A DNA stretch of 64,000 bases from Nonomuraea sp. NBC_00507 (GTDB lineage: Bacteria > Actinomycetota > Actinomycetes > Streptosporangiales > Streptosporangiaceae): the NCBI RefSeq assembly GCF_036013525.1, contig NZ_CP107853.1:1302001-1366000 (forward strand), read 5' to 3'. Position 1 is the first letter of the stretch, and every line of letters starts with the position of its first letter. Below the pieces are notes generated by a model. It was not told the origin of the DNA and made no database searches. It worked only from the letters and a program-made list of their open reading frames with translations. Position numbers and translations under genes: made by a program. Below, piece after piece: positions 8,028 through 15,725 of this stretch.

Positions 8028-9374
8028 ATGATCGCGCTGCCTGTCGTGCTCGTCGCCGTGTACATGACCACCCTCGACTTCTTCATCGCCAACCTGGCCG
8101 TACCGTCGATCCGGACCGGTCTGGGCGCGGGCGACACCGCCGTGCAGTTCGTGATCGCCGGGTACGGGCTCGCCTACGCCGCCGGTCTGATCGTCTCCGG
8201 GCGGCTCGGCGACCTGTACGGCCGACGCCGCGTGTTCGCCGCCGGGCTGGCGCTGTTCACGGTGGCGTCGGCGGCCTGCGGGCTCTCCCCCGATGCGGGG
8301 TCGCTGGTGCTGGCCAGGGTCGCGCAGGGTGTCGCGGCAGCGCTGCTCGCGCCGCAGGCGCTCACGCTGCTCGGCGTGCTGTTCGAGGGCGCGGCCCGGG
8401 CCAGGGCGTTCGGCTGGTACGGCACCACCGTCGGCGTGGCCGGCGTGAGCGGTCAGGCGATCGGCGGGCTGCTGGTGGCGGCCGATCCCCTGGGGCTGGG
8501 CTGGCGGGCCTGTTTCCTGGTCAACGTGCCGATCGGGGTGGCGGCCCTGGCGTTGACCACCCGGGTGCTCCCCCGCACCCCGGGCTCCGGCGATCGGCGC
8601 GATCTCGACCTGGCCGGGGCGGCGCTGGTCGCGGCGGGGCTCGTGGCCGTGGTGCTGCCGCTGGTCGAGGGGCGGGAGCAGGGGTGGACGTGGTGGTGCC
8701 TCGTGGCCGCAGTGCCGCTTCTGGCCGGCTTCGTACGACGGCAACGGCGGCTGGCGGCCTCCGGACGGGCGCCGCTGCTCGACCTGGCGGTGTTCGCGGA
8801 GAAGGGGTTCGCGGGCGGGCTGGTGGCGGTGGCGTTGCTGTTCGGCACGTCGGCGGGGTTGTCGTTCGTGCTCGCCCTGTACCTGCAGGAAGGTCTCGGG
8901 CTGAGTCCGCTGGCGGCCGGTGCCGTGTGCACCGCGTTGAACGCCGGTTTCTTCCTCACGTCGCTCCGGGCCGGACGGGTGCCGCCGGCGGTGGCCGCGC
9001 TGATGGTGGTCGTGGGGCTGGGGCTGCTGGGATACCTCGTGGGAGGCGGGGCGGGGCCGTACCAGGTGGCGGGGGCGTTATTCATGATCGGGGGCGGGAT
9101 GGGGCTGTCGATGTCGCCGCTGATCTCCTCCGTCCTGTCCCGGGTACGGCGAGAGCGCGCCGGCGCCGCGGCCGGGGTGCTCGGGACCGTGCAGGAGGCC
9201 GGGGGCGTGCTCGGCGGCACGGTGACCGGCGCGGCGTTCTTCGGCACGCTGGACGGCGGATGGGTGGCCGCGACTCTGGCGGGGCTGGCGGTGCTGGTGA
9301 TGGGAGCCCTCGGCGTGCTGGCCCACTGTCTGATGCCGTCGAAGCCGGTGATTCACGTGAATCAGCACCAGTGA
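8028..9374 (+). CDS. MFS exporter, DHA2-like drug:H+ antiporter family
   Basis: 448 residues, very hydrophobic, with 12-14 predicted membrane helices. MFS signature features are present: LDFFIANLAVPSI (motif D1-like), GRLGDLYGRRRVF (motif A, loop 2-3), LARVAQGVAAAL (motif B region) and GVSGQAIGGLL (motif C). These identify a drug-efflux type proton antiporter of the plasma membrane. ATG 8028 is preceded closely by GGAG. The gene is convergent with the MocR regulator gene, with a gap of only three bases. Substrate unknown. Confidence 0.85.
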   Translation: MIALPVVLVAVYMTTLDFFIANLAVPSIRTGLGAGDTAVQFVIAGYGLAYAAGLIVSGRLGDLYGRRRVFAAGLALFTVASAACGLSPDAGSLVLARVAQGVAAALLAPQALTLLGVLFEGAARARAFGWYGTTVGVAGVSGQAIGGLLVAADPLGLGWRACFLVNVPIGVAALALTTRVLPRTPGSGDRRDLDLAGAALVAAGLVAVVLPLVEGREQGWTWWCLVAAVPLLAGFVRRQRRLAASGRAPLLDLAVFAEKGFAGGLVAVALLFGTSAGLSFVLALYLQEGLGLSPLAAGAVCTALNAGFFLTSLRAGRVPPAVAALMVVVGLGLLGYLVGGGAGPYQVAGALFMIGGGMGLSMSPLISSVLSRVRRERAGAAAGVLGTVQEAGGVLGGTVTGAAFFGTLDGGWVAATLAGLAVLVMGALGVLAHCLMPSKPVIHVNQHQ

Positions 9375-9377
9375 TGC

Positions 9378-10706
9378 TCAGCCGTACCGGCCGCGTGACG
9401 GCGGGTGTACGGCGGCGGCGACGTCGTCGGCCAGCGGCGCGATGTCTTCCAGCCGCAGCGGCGAGACGGTGAGGCGGAGCGCGGGCGGCGTAGCGACCCG
9501 GTTGCGCGCGCCCGGCGCGGCGGCCCAGCCGCGGGCCAGCAGACCGGTGATCGCGGCGGCCTCGTCCGGGACGGGCACCCATACGTTGAGCCCGGTACGG
9601 CCGTGTGCGGCGACGCCACGCGCGGCCAGCGCCGCGACCAGCCCGTCGCGCCGCTCGGCGTACGAGGCCGCCACCGCGGCGGTGTCCACCGCCCTCGTGC
9701 GCCACAGGTAGGCCACGGCCCGCTGCAGCAGGTGGCTGACCCAGCCCGCGGCCAGCCGCTGCCGCCCCCGCAGCCGGTCCAGCGTGACCGGGTCGCCGGT
9801 GATCAGCGCGAGCCGCAGGTCGGGGCCGAACGCCTTGGCCGTGGAGCGGACGAGTATCCAGCGGGCCGTGACGCCGGCAAGAGGATGCAGGGGAACGTCC
9901 ACGAAGCCGTCGCCGTGGTCGTCCTCGACGAGCAGCACCCCCGGGTGCGCGGCCAGCTCGGCCCGCAGGGCGGCGGCACGTGCCGCGGTGACGGCGGCGC
10001 CGGTCGGGTTCTGCGCGCGGGCCGTGATCACCGCGGCCCGCGCCCCGGCCCGCAGCGCCTTGCCGAGCTCCTCGGGCAGCGGGCCGTCGTCGTCGATCCG
10101 CATCGGCACGGGACGCAGACCGAGCGCGGCCACCAGGTCCAGCAGGGCCGACCAGCCGGGGTCCTCCACCGCGACCGCGTCGCCGGGACGCAGGTAGGTG
10201 TTCAGCACCCGTTCGACGGCGTCGAGGGTGCCCGAGCTGATCGCCAGCGGCGCGGCCGGCACGCCGTCTCCACGCAGGCGGGCCCCGGCCAGGGCGATGA
10301 GTTCCTCGTCGTCGCCCGTGCCGTACATGGCGGGCCGTTCCTGGTGCGCGCGGGCGGCGGCGGCGAGCGCCTCGTGCAGGGGCGGCAGCAGGGTGGGATC
10401 GGGGTTGCCCTTGGACAGGTCCCGGACGCCCGGCGGCACCTCGATGCGGATGTCCTCACGTGCCGTGCTGGCGGGCCTCGGCCTGATCCTGGTGCCCCGC
10501 CGCCCGGCGGTCTCCACGATCCCGCGCTCACGCAGCAGCCGATAGGCGGCCGCCGCCGTGTTGGGACTGACCTGGGCCAGCGTGGCCAGCTCGCGGACCG
10601 GGGGAAGCGGCGCGCCCGGCGCCAGCCGCCCATCCGACACGGCGGCCTCGACACCGGCCGCTATCTCGTTGGCCGTCCCACCGGTGACACGATATGTTTC
10701 TAGCAC
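9378..10706 (-). CDS. MocR-family (GntR HTH-aminotransferase) regulator, PtsJ-like
   Basis: About 442 residues. The N-terminal GntR winged helix is at about residues 10-75 (LPPVRELATLAQVSPNTAAAAYRLL). A fold-type I aminotransferase domain follows with KGNPDPTLLPP, NPTGAA, the VEDDHGDGF segment and the PLP lysine in RSTAKAFGPDLR. These regulators sense pyridoxal phosphate or amino compounds and usually control the divergent gene. Start: GTG 10706 is preferred because CATAAT (10714-10719) sits exactly seven bases upstream, fitting a leaderless mRNA. An ATG at 10748 would overlap the divergent gene. The neighbouring PaiB-like flavoprotein gene is the likely target. Confidence 0.85.
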   Translation of the reverse strand: MLETYRVTGGTANEIAAGVEAAVSDGRLAPGAPLPPVRELATLAQVSPNTAAAAYRLLRERGIVETAGRRGTRIRPRPASTAREDIRIEVPPGVRDLSKGNPDPTLLPPLHEALAAAARAHQERPAMYGTGDDEELIALAGARLRGDGVPAAPLAISSGTLDAVERVLNTYLRPGDAVAVEDPGWSALLDLVAALGLRPVPMRIDDDGPLPEELGKALRAGARAAVITARAQNPTGAAVTAARAAALRAELAAHPGVLLVEDDHGDGFVDVPLHPLAGVTARWILVRSTAKAFGPDLRLALITGDPVTLDRLRGRQRLAAGWVSHLLQRAVAYLWRTRAVDTAAVAASYAERRDGLVAALAARGVAAHGRTGLNVWVPVPDEAAAITGLLARGWAAAPGARNRVATPPALRLTVSPLRLEDIAPLADDVAAAVHPPSRGRYG

Positions 10707-10740
10707 AAAATCTATTATGTACCAATACAAAGGGGTTACG
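10707..10740. promoter_or_regulatory. shared divergent promoter region of the MocR and PaiB-like genes
   Basis: Only 34 bases separate the two start codons. The A+T-rich core (CTATTATGTACCAATAC) can give a minus-strand -10 box CATAAT and a plus-strand -10 box TATTAT that overlap. Binding of the MocR regulator here would affect both genes. Confidence 0.5.
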
Positions 10741-11358
10741 GTGCTCATTCATCCATGGGACGCGGCCCGCGACGGAAACGAGTGGCGGAGCTGGCTGCGC
10801 ACGCGCGACTTCGGGCAACTGGCGGCGAACGGCACCGACGGCGGCCCGCCGGTGGTGGTGCCGACGCACTTCCTGTTCGACGGCGACGGCGAGGTCATGC
10901 TCCATCTGGCCAGGCCCAACCCGATCTGGGTCGCGCTGGAGGCGAACCCGACGGTGCTGGTGAGCGTGCACGACGACTACGCCTACATCCCGTCGACGTG
11001 GCGCTCGGACTCCCCCGACAACGGCGTGCCGACCAGCTATTACGCCTCCGTTCAGCTCACGTGCACGGCGAAGATCGTGGACGACAAGGAGGAGAAGGCA
11101 GAGATCCTGCGCCGCCAGCTGGCCCATCACCAGCCGGACGGCGGGCATGGGGTGATGGCCGCCGAGGAGGGGCCGTACCGCAAGATGTTGTCGGCGATCC
11201 GCGGGCTGCGGCTGGAGGTCGTGGGAGTGCGGGCCAAGTTCAAGTACGACGACCATCGGCCGGTCGAGTTCCGCGAGCGGATCGCGGGAGAGCTGGCCGG
11301 GCGGAACCTGCCCGGGGATGCGGGGGCGCGGGAGCAGCAGCTCAGGCGGATGGGTTAA
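10741..11358 (+). CDS. PaiB-type FMN-binding flavoprotein
   Basis: 205 residues starting at GTG 10741, with AAGGGG five bases upstream. It begins VLIHPWDAARDGNEWRSWL and contains PTHFLFDG, HLARPNPIW and the VSVHDDYAYIPSTW segment. The family is FMN-binding split-barrel proteins related to the PaiB negative regulator of Bacillus (FMN_bind_2). Family members bind FMN; a direct DNA-binding role is not established for most. It is divergent from the MocR regulator, which likely controls it. Confidence 0.85.
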   Translation: MLIHPWDAARDGNEWRSWLRTRDFGQLAANGTDGGPPVVVPTHFLFDGDGEVMLHLARPNPIWVALEANPTVLVSVHDDYAYIPSTWRSDSPDNGVPTSYYASVQLTCTAKIVDDKEEKAEILRRQLAHHQPDGGHGVMAAEEGPYRKMLSAIRGLRLEVVGVRAKFKYDDHRPVEFRERIAGELAGRNLPGDAGAREQQLRRMG

Positions 11359-11430
11359 TGGTCCTGGGCCCGCGCTTGATGTCCGATCGTCACTAGAGGC
11401 GGCGGCCGGCGAGCGGGGAAAGTAAGGCGC

Positions 11431-12801
11431 ATGCTCGCAGACGAAGACGCGTACGCTGTGCTCAGGAGCCGGGACGGCCGCTTCGACGGCCGTTTCTTCG
11501 TCGCCGTCGTGACCACCGGCATCTACTGCCGCCCCAGTTGCCCGGCCGCCCTGCCCAAGCCGGAAAACGTGCGTTTCTACCCCTCCGCCGCGGCCGCCCA
11601 CGACGCCGGCTTCCGCGCGTGCAGACGCTGCCGCCCCGACACCGTCCCCGGCTCCCCCGAATGGAACGTCCGCGCCGACGTCACCGGCCGCGCCATGCAG
11701 CTGATCGCCGACGGGCTCGTGGACCGGGAAGGCGTCACCGGACTCGCCGCCCGGCTCGGCTACAGCGAGCGCCAGCTCCGCCGTCAGCTCCTCGCCGACC
11801 TGGGGGCGGGCCCGCAGGCGCTCGCCAGAGCCCAACGCGCGGCCAACGCCAGAACGCTCCTGGAATCCACGAACCTGCCGGCGGGCGAGATCGCCTTCGC
11901 GGCGGGCTTCTCCACGATCCGCCAGTTCAACGACACGATCCGCAAGGTCTACGGCACCACTCCCACCGCGCTGCGCCCCTCCACCCGGCGGGCGCGCGGG
12001 ACGCTCCACCTGCGCCTCGCCTACCGCCCGCCCCTGGACCTGGCCGGCCTGTTCCGGTACCTGGCCGACCGCGCGATCCCCGGTCTGGAGGAGGCCGGCG
12101 ACGACTTCTACCGCCGAGCGCTCACCCTCCCGCACGGCCTCGGCATCGTCACGCTGCGGCCGGGCGAGGCATCCGTGTCCTGCGAGCTGCGCCTCGACGC
12201 CCTGCGCGACCTGCCTGCCGCGGTACGGCGCTGCCGCCGCCTCCTGGACCTGGATGCCGACCCCCGAGACATCAACGACCACCTCGGCGCCGACCCACTC
12301 CTGGCTCCCTTGATCGCGGCCGCACCGGGCAGGCGGGTGCCAGGCCACGTCGACGCGGCCGAGATGGCGGTTCGTGCGATCGTGAACGAGGAGACCAGCG
12401 AGGGCCGGGCCCTGCTCACCGACCTCGTCCAGCGCCACGGCACTCCCCTGCGCACCGATGCGGCCGTCCGCTCGGTCTTCCCGTCCATGGAGGTCCTGGC
12501 GAACGCCGCCGACGTGCCGCCCCCGGTCGCCGCCCTCGCCCGGGCGTTGACCGCCGGAGCCGTACACCTCGAGACCGGCCGCGACCAGGTCGAACGCGAG
12601 CTCCTCGCCCTGCCCGGCGTGACGGCGGACGCGGTGGGGCGGATCCGCCTGCGGGCCCTCGGCGACCCCGACGTGTTCCTGCCCGGAGACCCTGCCGTTC
12701 AGTACGGCCTGCGTCGCCTCGGACCGGAGGCAGAGCAGCACGTACAACGGTGGCGCCCGTGGCGTTCGTACGCGATGCAGCACCTACGCGACCGGGGCTG
12801 A
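11431..12801 (+). CDS. Ada-AraC-AlkA fusion: DNA alkylation repair protein
   Basis: 456 residues with three parts. The Ada N-terminal zinc domain has Cys33, Cys37, Cys64 and Cys67 (GIYCRPSCPAALPKPENVRF, ACRRCRPD); one cysteine would accept methyl from phosphotriesters. An AraC-type helix-turn-helix occupies about residues 85-185. An AlkA-type 3-methyladenine DNA glycosylase domain follows (about 190-456), with an HhH motif (LPGVTADAVGRIRLRALGDP) and the catalytic Asp in FLPGDPAVQYG. The HhH hairpin departs from the usual LPGIGPWTA. The next gene starts four bases downstream, suggesting cotranscription of repair and efflux functions under methylation stress. Confidence 0.9.
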   Translation: MLADEDAYAVLRSRDGRFDGRFFVAVVTTGIYCRPSCPAALPKPENVRFYPSAAAAHDAGFRACRRCRPDTVPGSPEWNVRADVTGRAMQLIADGLVDREGVTGLAARLGYSERQLRRQLLADLGAGPQALARAQRAANARTLLESTNLPAGEIAFAAGFSTIRQFNDTIRKVYGTTPTALRPSTRRARGTLHLRLAYRPPLDLAGLFRYLADRAIPGLEEAGDDFYRRALTLPHGLGIVTLRPGEASVSCELRLDALRDLPAAVRRCRRLLDLDADPRDINDHLGADPLLAPLIAAAPGRRVPGHVDAAEMAVRAIVNEETSEGRALLTDLVQRHGTPLRTDAAVRSVFPSMEVLANAADVPPPVAALARALTAGAVHLETGRDQVERELLALPGVTADAVGRIRLRALGDPDVFLPGDPAVQYGLRRLGPEAEQHVQRWRPWRSYAMQHLRDRG

Positions 12802-12805
12802 AGAC

Positions 12806-14197
12806 GTGTCGACCTATCTGCCGCTCCTCAGGAGCAGGCCGGATTTCCGCCGCCTGTGGTTGGGCGCGTCCGTCTCCGTGATGGGCGACAGCATGACCTA
12901 CATCGCCCTGTCCTGGCTCGTGCTCGCCCAGCGGGACGGCACCGCGAAGCTCGGCGTGCTGGCCGTCTGTTACACCGCTCCCGTGCTGATCGGCGGCCTG
13001 GCGGCGGGCTTCGTGCTCGACCGCTTCGACAAGCGGACGGTCCTGATCGTCGACAACGTCCTGCGAGGCGCCGCGGTGGCGTCGATCCCGATCGCCGCGG
13101 CCGTCGGCGGCGTGCCCGAGTGGCTGCCGTTCCTAGTCGCGGCGGTGTACGGCCTCCTCAAGATGGTCCCCATGGCCGCCGTCCCCGCGACCATCCCCGA
13201 CCTCGTGGCCGAGGGGCAGCGCGACGCCGCCAACGCCTTGGAGTCCGTGAGCTACTCCTTGTCGGGCATCATCGGCTTCACCCTGGCCGCACCCCTCCTC
13301 GCCGCGGTCGGCCCGGCCAACATGCTGGCCCTCGACGCCGCAACCTACGTCTGCTTCACCATCGCGCTGACCCGGATCCGTACTCCCCTGCGCCCTCGGG
13401 CGACCACGCCTTCCCCGAAGGCCCCCGTGTTCCGCGACAAGGTCCTCATCGCCACGACCTTCGCCTTCATGGCGTTCAACATCGCCGAAGGCGCGATGAC
13501 CATGGTGGTGGCTCCCTGGCTGGCCAAGGAGCACCTGCCGGGCGACGGCGCCACCCTGTCCCTCCTGATGGCGGCCCTGTCGGCGGGGGAACTGCTGGGC
13601 GGCTTCGCGGCAGGCGCGTGGCGGCCCAGAATCGGCAGGCTGACCGCGATCGCCCTCGTCGAGCTGGTCGCGGCCGCCGGCATCCTCGCCCTCCTGGGCA
13701 GCCCCGACTTGATGATGGTGACCGCCGCCTTCCTGATCATGGGTACGTTCAGCGCCCCCATGACGGTGTGGGCCCAGTCGCTGCGCATGGAGCGTGTCCC
13801 CCCAGCGCAACGCGGCCGGGTCTTCAGCGTCTTCCGCACGATGATGCAGGCCACACTGCCCATCGGCGCCGCCATGGTCACCCCGCTGCTGGTGGCGGGC
13901 AACCTGCCGGCGGCCGTGATCCTGATGACGGCTCTGGCGGCCGTACCGGCCTTCGCCCTGCTGCTCCTGCGTGAGAACCCCACGGAATCCACACCTGTGG
14001 ATAACCCCCGGCCTCTGTGGATAAAGCCGTCGCCCGTCACCTCGTCCACAACGCCGGCCGGGCACCCGGCTGGCGTTCCCGCACCTGGCATCACGAAGGC
14101 GTCCACGCAGCACAACCCCGGTCCCGCCGGGACTCACAACGCGACAGAGGCACCGCGGGAGAGGCCTCTCGGGGAGGCAGACCCGGCTTCCAGCTGA
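12806..14197 (+). CDS. MFS transporter coupled to the Ada-AlkA gene
   Basis: 463 residues starting at GTG 12806, four bases after the repair gene stop. Twelve membrane helices of the MFS_3/EntS-like type (GDSMTYIALSWLVL, GFVLDRFDKRTVLI, MERVPPAQRGRVFSVFRTMM). The last about 65 residues (from ENPTESTPVDNP on) are a hydrophilic, Pro/Thr-rich tail that is not part of the fold. It is encoded by a stretch holding two exact TGTGGATAA nonamers, so the tail may be read-through into former non-coding DNA. Substrate unknown. Confidence 0.8.
   Translation: MSTYLPLLRSRPDFRRLWLGASVSVMGDSMTYIALSWLVLAQRDGTAKLGVLAVCYTAPVLIGGLAAGFVLDRFDKRTVLIVDNVLRGAAVASIPIAAAVGGVPEWLPFLVAAVYGLLKMVPMAAVPATIPDLVAEGQRDAANALESVSYSLSGIIGFTLAAPLLAAVGPANMLALDAATYVCFTIALTRIRTPLRPRATTPSPKAPVFRDKVLIATTFAFMAFNIAEGAMTMVVAPWLAKEHLPGDGATLSLLMAALSAGELLGGFAAGAWRPRIGRLTAIALVELVAAAGILALLGSPDLMMVTAAFLIMGTFSAPMTVWAQSLRMERVPPAQRGRVFSVFRTMMQATLPIGAAMVTPLLVAGNLPAAVILMTALAAVPAFALLLLRENPTESTPVDNPRPLWIKPSPVTSSTTPAGHPAGVPAPGITKASTQHNPGPAGTHNATEAPRERPLGEADPASS
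13996..14024 (+). other. pair of DnaA-box-like nonamers
   Basis: TGTGGATAA at 13996-14004 and again at 14016-14024, exactly 20 bases apart. Each is the exact complement of TTATCCACA. Related TCGTCCACA and TGTGGACGA occur at about 14041 and 14219. They fall in the tail-coding part of the MFS gene. Whether DnaA binds here is not known. Confidence 0.35.
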
Positions 14198-14229
14198 ACG
14201 AGGCCGACTATGCACAACCTGTGGACGAC

Positions 14230-14497
14230 CGGGGCGGCAGTCCCCCACCCCGGCCGCGATGCTCCTGGCCACCTCGGCCGGCGGGATGCCGGTCGTGTCG
14301 ACGGCCTGGCCTTCGCGGCTAAGCCAGGAGAACGTCTCGCGGTAGGCCGGAAGGTGATCCATCCTCCACGCGAGATCGGGTGGTCCGCCATGATCCGGGT
14401 CGAGCAGCTGCGCGGCCGTTTCCACGACGAACCTGCGCCACGGCGGCCAGTGCTGGAAGTCTCCATGCCTCGGCAGGTCCGAGAAGGTCGTCAACAT
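14230..14497 (-). pseudogene. conserved-looking hypothetical protein, N-terminal part only
   Basis: From ATG 14497 (AAGG eight bases upstream) the frame encodes MLTTFSDLPRHGDFQHWPPW, then RRFVVETAAQLL, MDHLPAYRETFSWLSREG and GIPPAEVARSIAAGVGD. After that the composition turns into the antisense of the MFS tail with no stop until far inside that gene. A sensible protein of about 90 residues is therefore present but its true end is lost. I do not recognise the family. Confidence 0.4.
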
Positions 14498-14561
14498 GTC
14501 GCCGACCTTCTCGGAGAGGCGGCACGACCTCACCGACGCGCAGTGCGCGGCGCTGCAGCCG
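14496..14561 (+). mobile_element. remnant of an IS5-type transposase N terminus
   Basis: About 22 codons read MSPTFSERRHDLTDAQCAAL. This matches the start of many actinomycete IS5-family (DDE, IS427/ISL2-like) transposases, which typically begin (R/H)HDLTDAQWAxLxPLLP. The similarity stops after LQPQ. No inverted repeats or target duplications were found, so this is a scar rather than an element. Confidence 0.4.
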
Positions 14562-14645
14562 CAGTTTCGACATCGCCGGCCCTCCCACCTGCCCGCGCTG
14601 CCGTCCGCAGGTCCGGCAGCATCTCATAACGGACGCCAGCGGTCA

Positions 14646-15038
14646 CTATAGGCAGCCCCACTTGATCGTGGTGCTCAATCCCCAGTCCACTATTACCTGG
14701 GTGCACCAGTTGGTGCCCTGGGCCCTGAAGATGGTGTCGGTCCAGGCGGTGCATTTCTTCTCCATCTTGCAGTCCTTCCTGGCGCGGGACTTGATGGTGT
14801 CGCCCTTCCGCAGGTTGATGGAGATCTGCGGGCGCAGAGCGGACTCGCAGGTGACGACGCCCCGGCCGACGATCGTGCGCATGCCGACCGAGTGATTCTC
14901 CAATGTCTTCGCGCTCACCGTGCACCCGGCGGGGATCGGTGCGGCGACGGCCGCGTTCGCCATGGTCGTGGGCGCGACCACGAGCGCGGCGCTCAACGGC
15001 AGCACGCTCAGCCGGGTGAGAAGCCTGGAAGAGAACAC
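14646..15038 (-). CDS. small secreted cysteine-containing protein
   Basis: 130 residues from GTG 15038, with AGGGGG five bases upstream. A signal peptide (LTRLSVLPLSAALVVAPTTM, cleavage near MANAA) precedes a roughly 100-residue mature domain with Cys in AGCTVSA, VTCESAL, KDCKMEKKC, NWCTQV and KWGCL. It starts nine bases after the stop of the next small secreted protein gene, so the two are cotranscribed. Six cysteines suggest disulfide bonding. Function unknown. Confidence 0.72.
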   Translation of the reverse strand: MFSSRLLTRLSVLPLSAALVVAPTTMANAAVAAPIPAGCTVSAKTLENHSVGMRTIVGRGVVTCESALRPQISINLRKGDTIKSRARKDCKMEKKCTAWTDTIFRAQGTNWCTQVIVDWGLSTTIKWGCL

Positions 15039-15047
15039 TGTGACCCC

Positions 15048-15530
15048 CTAAAGCTCGAACTTCTTGGTGTAGGGCTTCGTGACCGTGTTGAGACTGCTAT
15101 TGATCCACTGCGTCGTGACCTTCATCGTCCAGGTCTGGCGCCCCGACGGATTGTTCACCCTGATGTTGACCTCGCAGGTCCTGTCCTTGGGAACCCCCAC
15201 GGGACTGGTCGGATCACTCGGACCGTCCTGGCAGATTTTCTTCTCGCCCACCTTGTTGCCGTTCCGATAGAGCGTCATCTGGAGCTTGACCCCGTAGACG
15301 TAGTTGCACGTCGCGCGGGCGTGGGCGTAAACCTTCAGAGGCGGCTGGCCGGGCGCGGCAGAACCGCCGCCCGCGAGGTAGGTCGAGCAGCTCGACGCGA
15401 GCGTCCCCGACGCGGGGGCGAGGAGCTGCTGCGGGCCGGCGGAGGCGGCTGCCGGGAGCGTCCCGGCCGCCATCGCCGCGATGGAGCCCGCCGCGAGCAG
15501 GCCGGCGATTCGGCTGCGGCTGCTGAGCAT
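15048..15530 (-). CDS. small secreted cysteine-containing protein
   Basis: 160 residues. Signal peptide MLSSRSRIAGLLAAGSIAAM with cleavage near ASAGP, then a domain with Cys in ASSCSTY, RATCNYV, KICQDGP and RTCEVNI and a beta-rich C terminus (WTMKVTTQWINSS). It is the first gene of a two-gene operon of small exoproteins, divergent from the AfsR-like regulator gene. Function unknown. Confidence 0.7.
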   Translation of the reverse strand: MLSSRSRIAGLLAAGSIAAMAAGTLPAAASAGPQQLLAPASGTLASSCSTYLAGGGSAAPGQPPLKVYAHARATCNYVYGVKLQMTLYRNGNKVGEKKICQDGPSDPTSPVGVPKDRTCEVNIRVNNPSGRQTWTMKVTTQWINSSLNTVTKPYTKKFEL

Positions 15531-15558
15531 GGCGAAGATCCTCCAATCGAACGGGCAA

Positions 15559-15597
15559 TTAACCCGCTTAATGATTTGGTTGTATATTTCGGGTTAA
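15559..15597. promoter_or_regulatory. inverted repeat in the divergent promoter region
   Basis: TTAACCCG at 15559-15566 and CGGGTTAA at 15590-15597, perfect eight-base arms 23 bases apart, in an A+T-rich patch just upstream of the secreted-protein operon and facing the AfsR-like regulator gene. A likely operator or paired half-sites. The binding protein is unknown. Confidence 0.45.
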
Positions 15598-15725
15598 AGC
15601 GGACCGACGACCGATCGCATGACCGAGCATTGCGAATGGGTGTTAATGTCGGCGTATGACCTGGCGTATGAGCCACAAGGCCAGGGGGCGCCGGTCGGAC
15701 GTGCCGCTGCGAGAGGTGTTTCACC

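Noticed and set aside
10528-12783. Long antisense frame over the PaiB-like and Ada-AlkA genes
   Set aside because: Shadow frame without recognisable sequence; both sense genes are clear.
13133-14497. A 466-residue minus-strand protein overlapping the MFS gene
   Set aside because: Only the first about 90 codons look coding. The rest is the antisense of the MFS gene.
14496-14561. An active insertion sequence
   Set aside because: Only about 22 codons of a transposase start remain. No terminal inverted repeats or target duplication were found.
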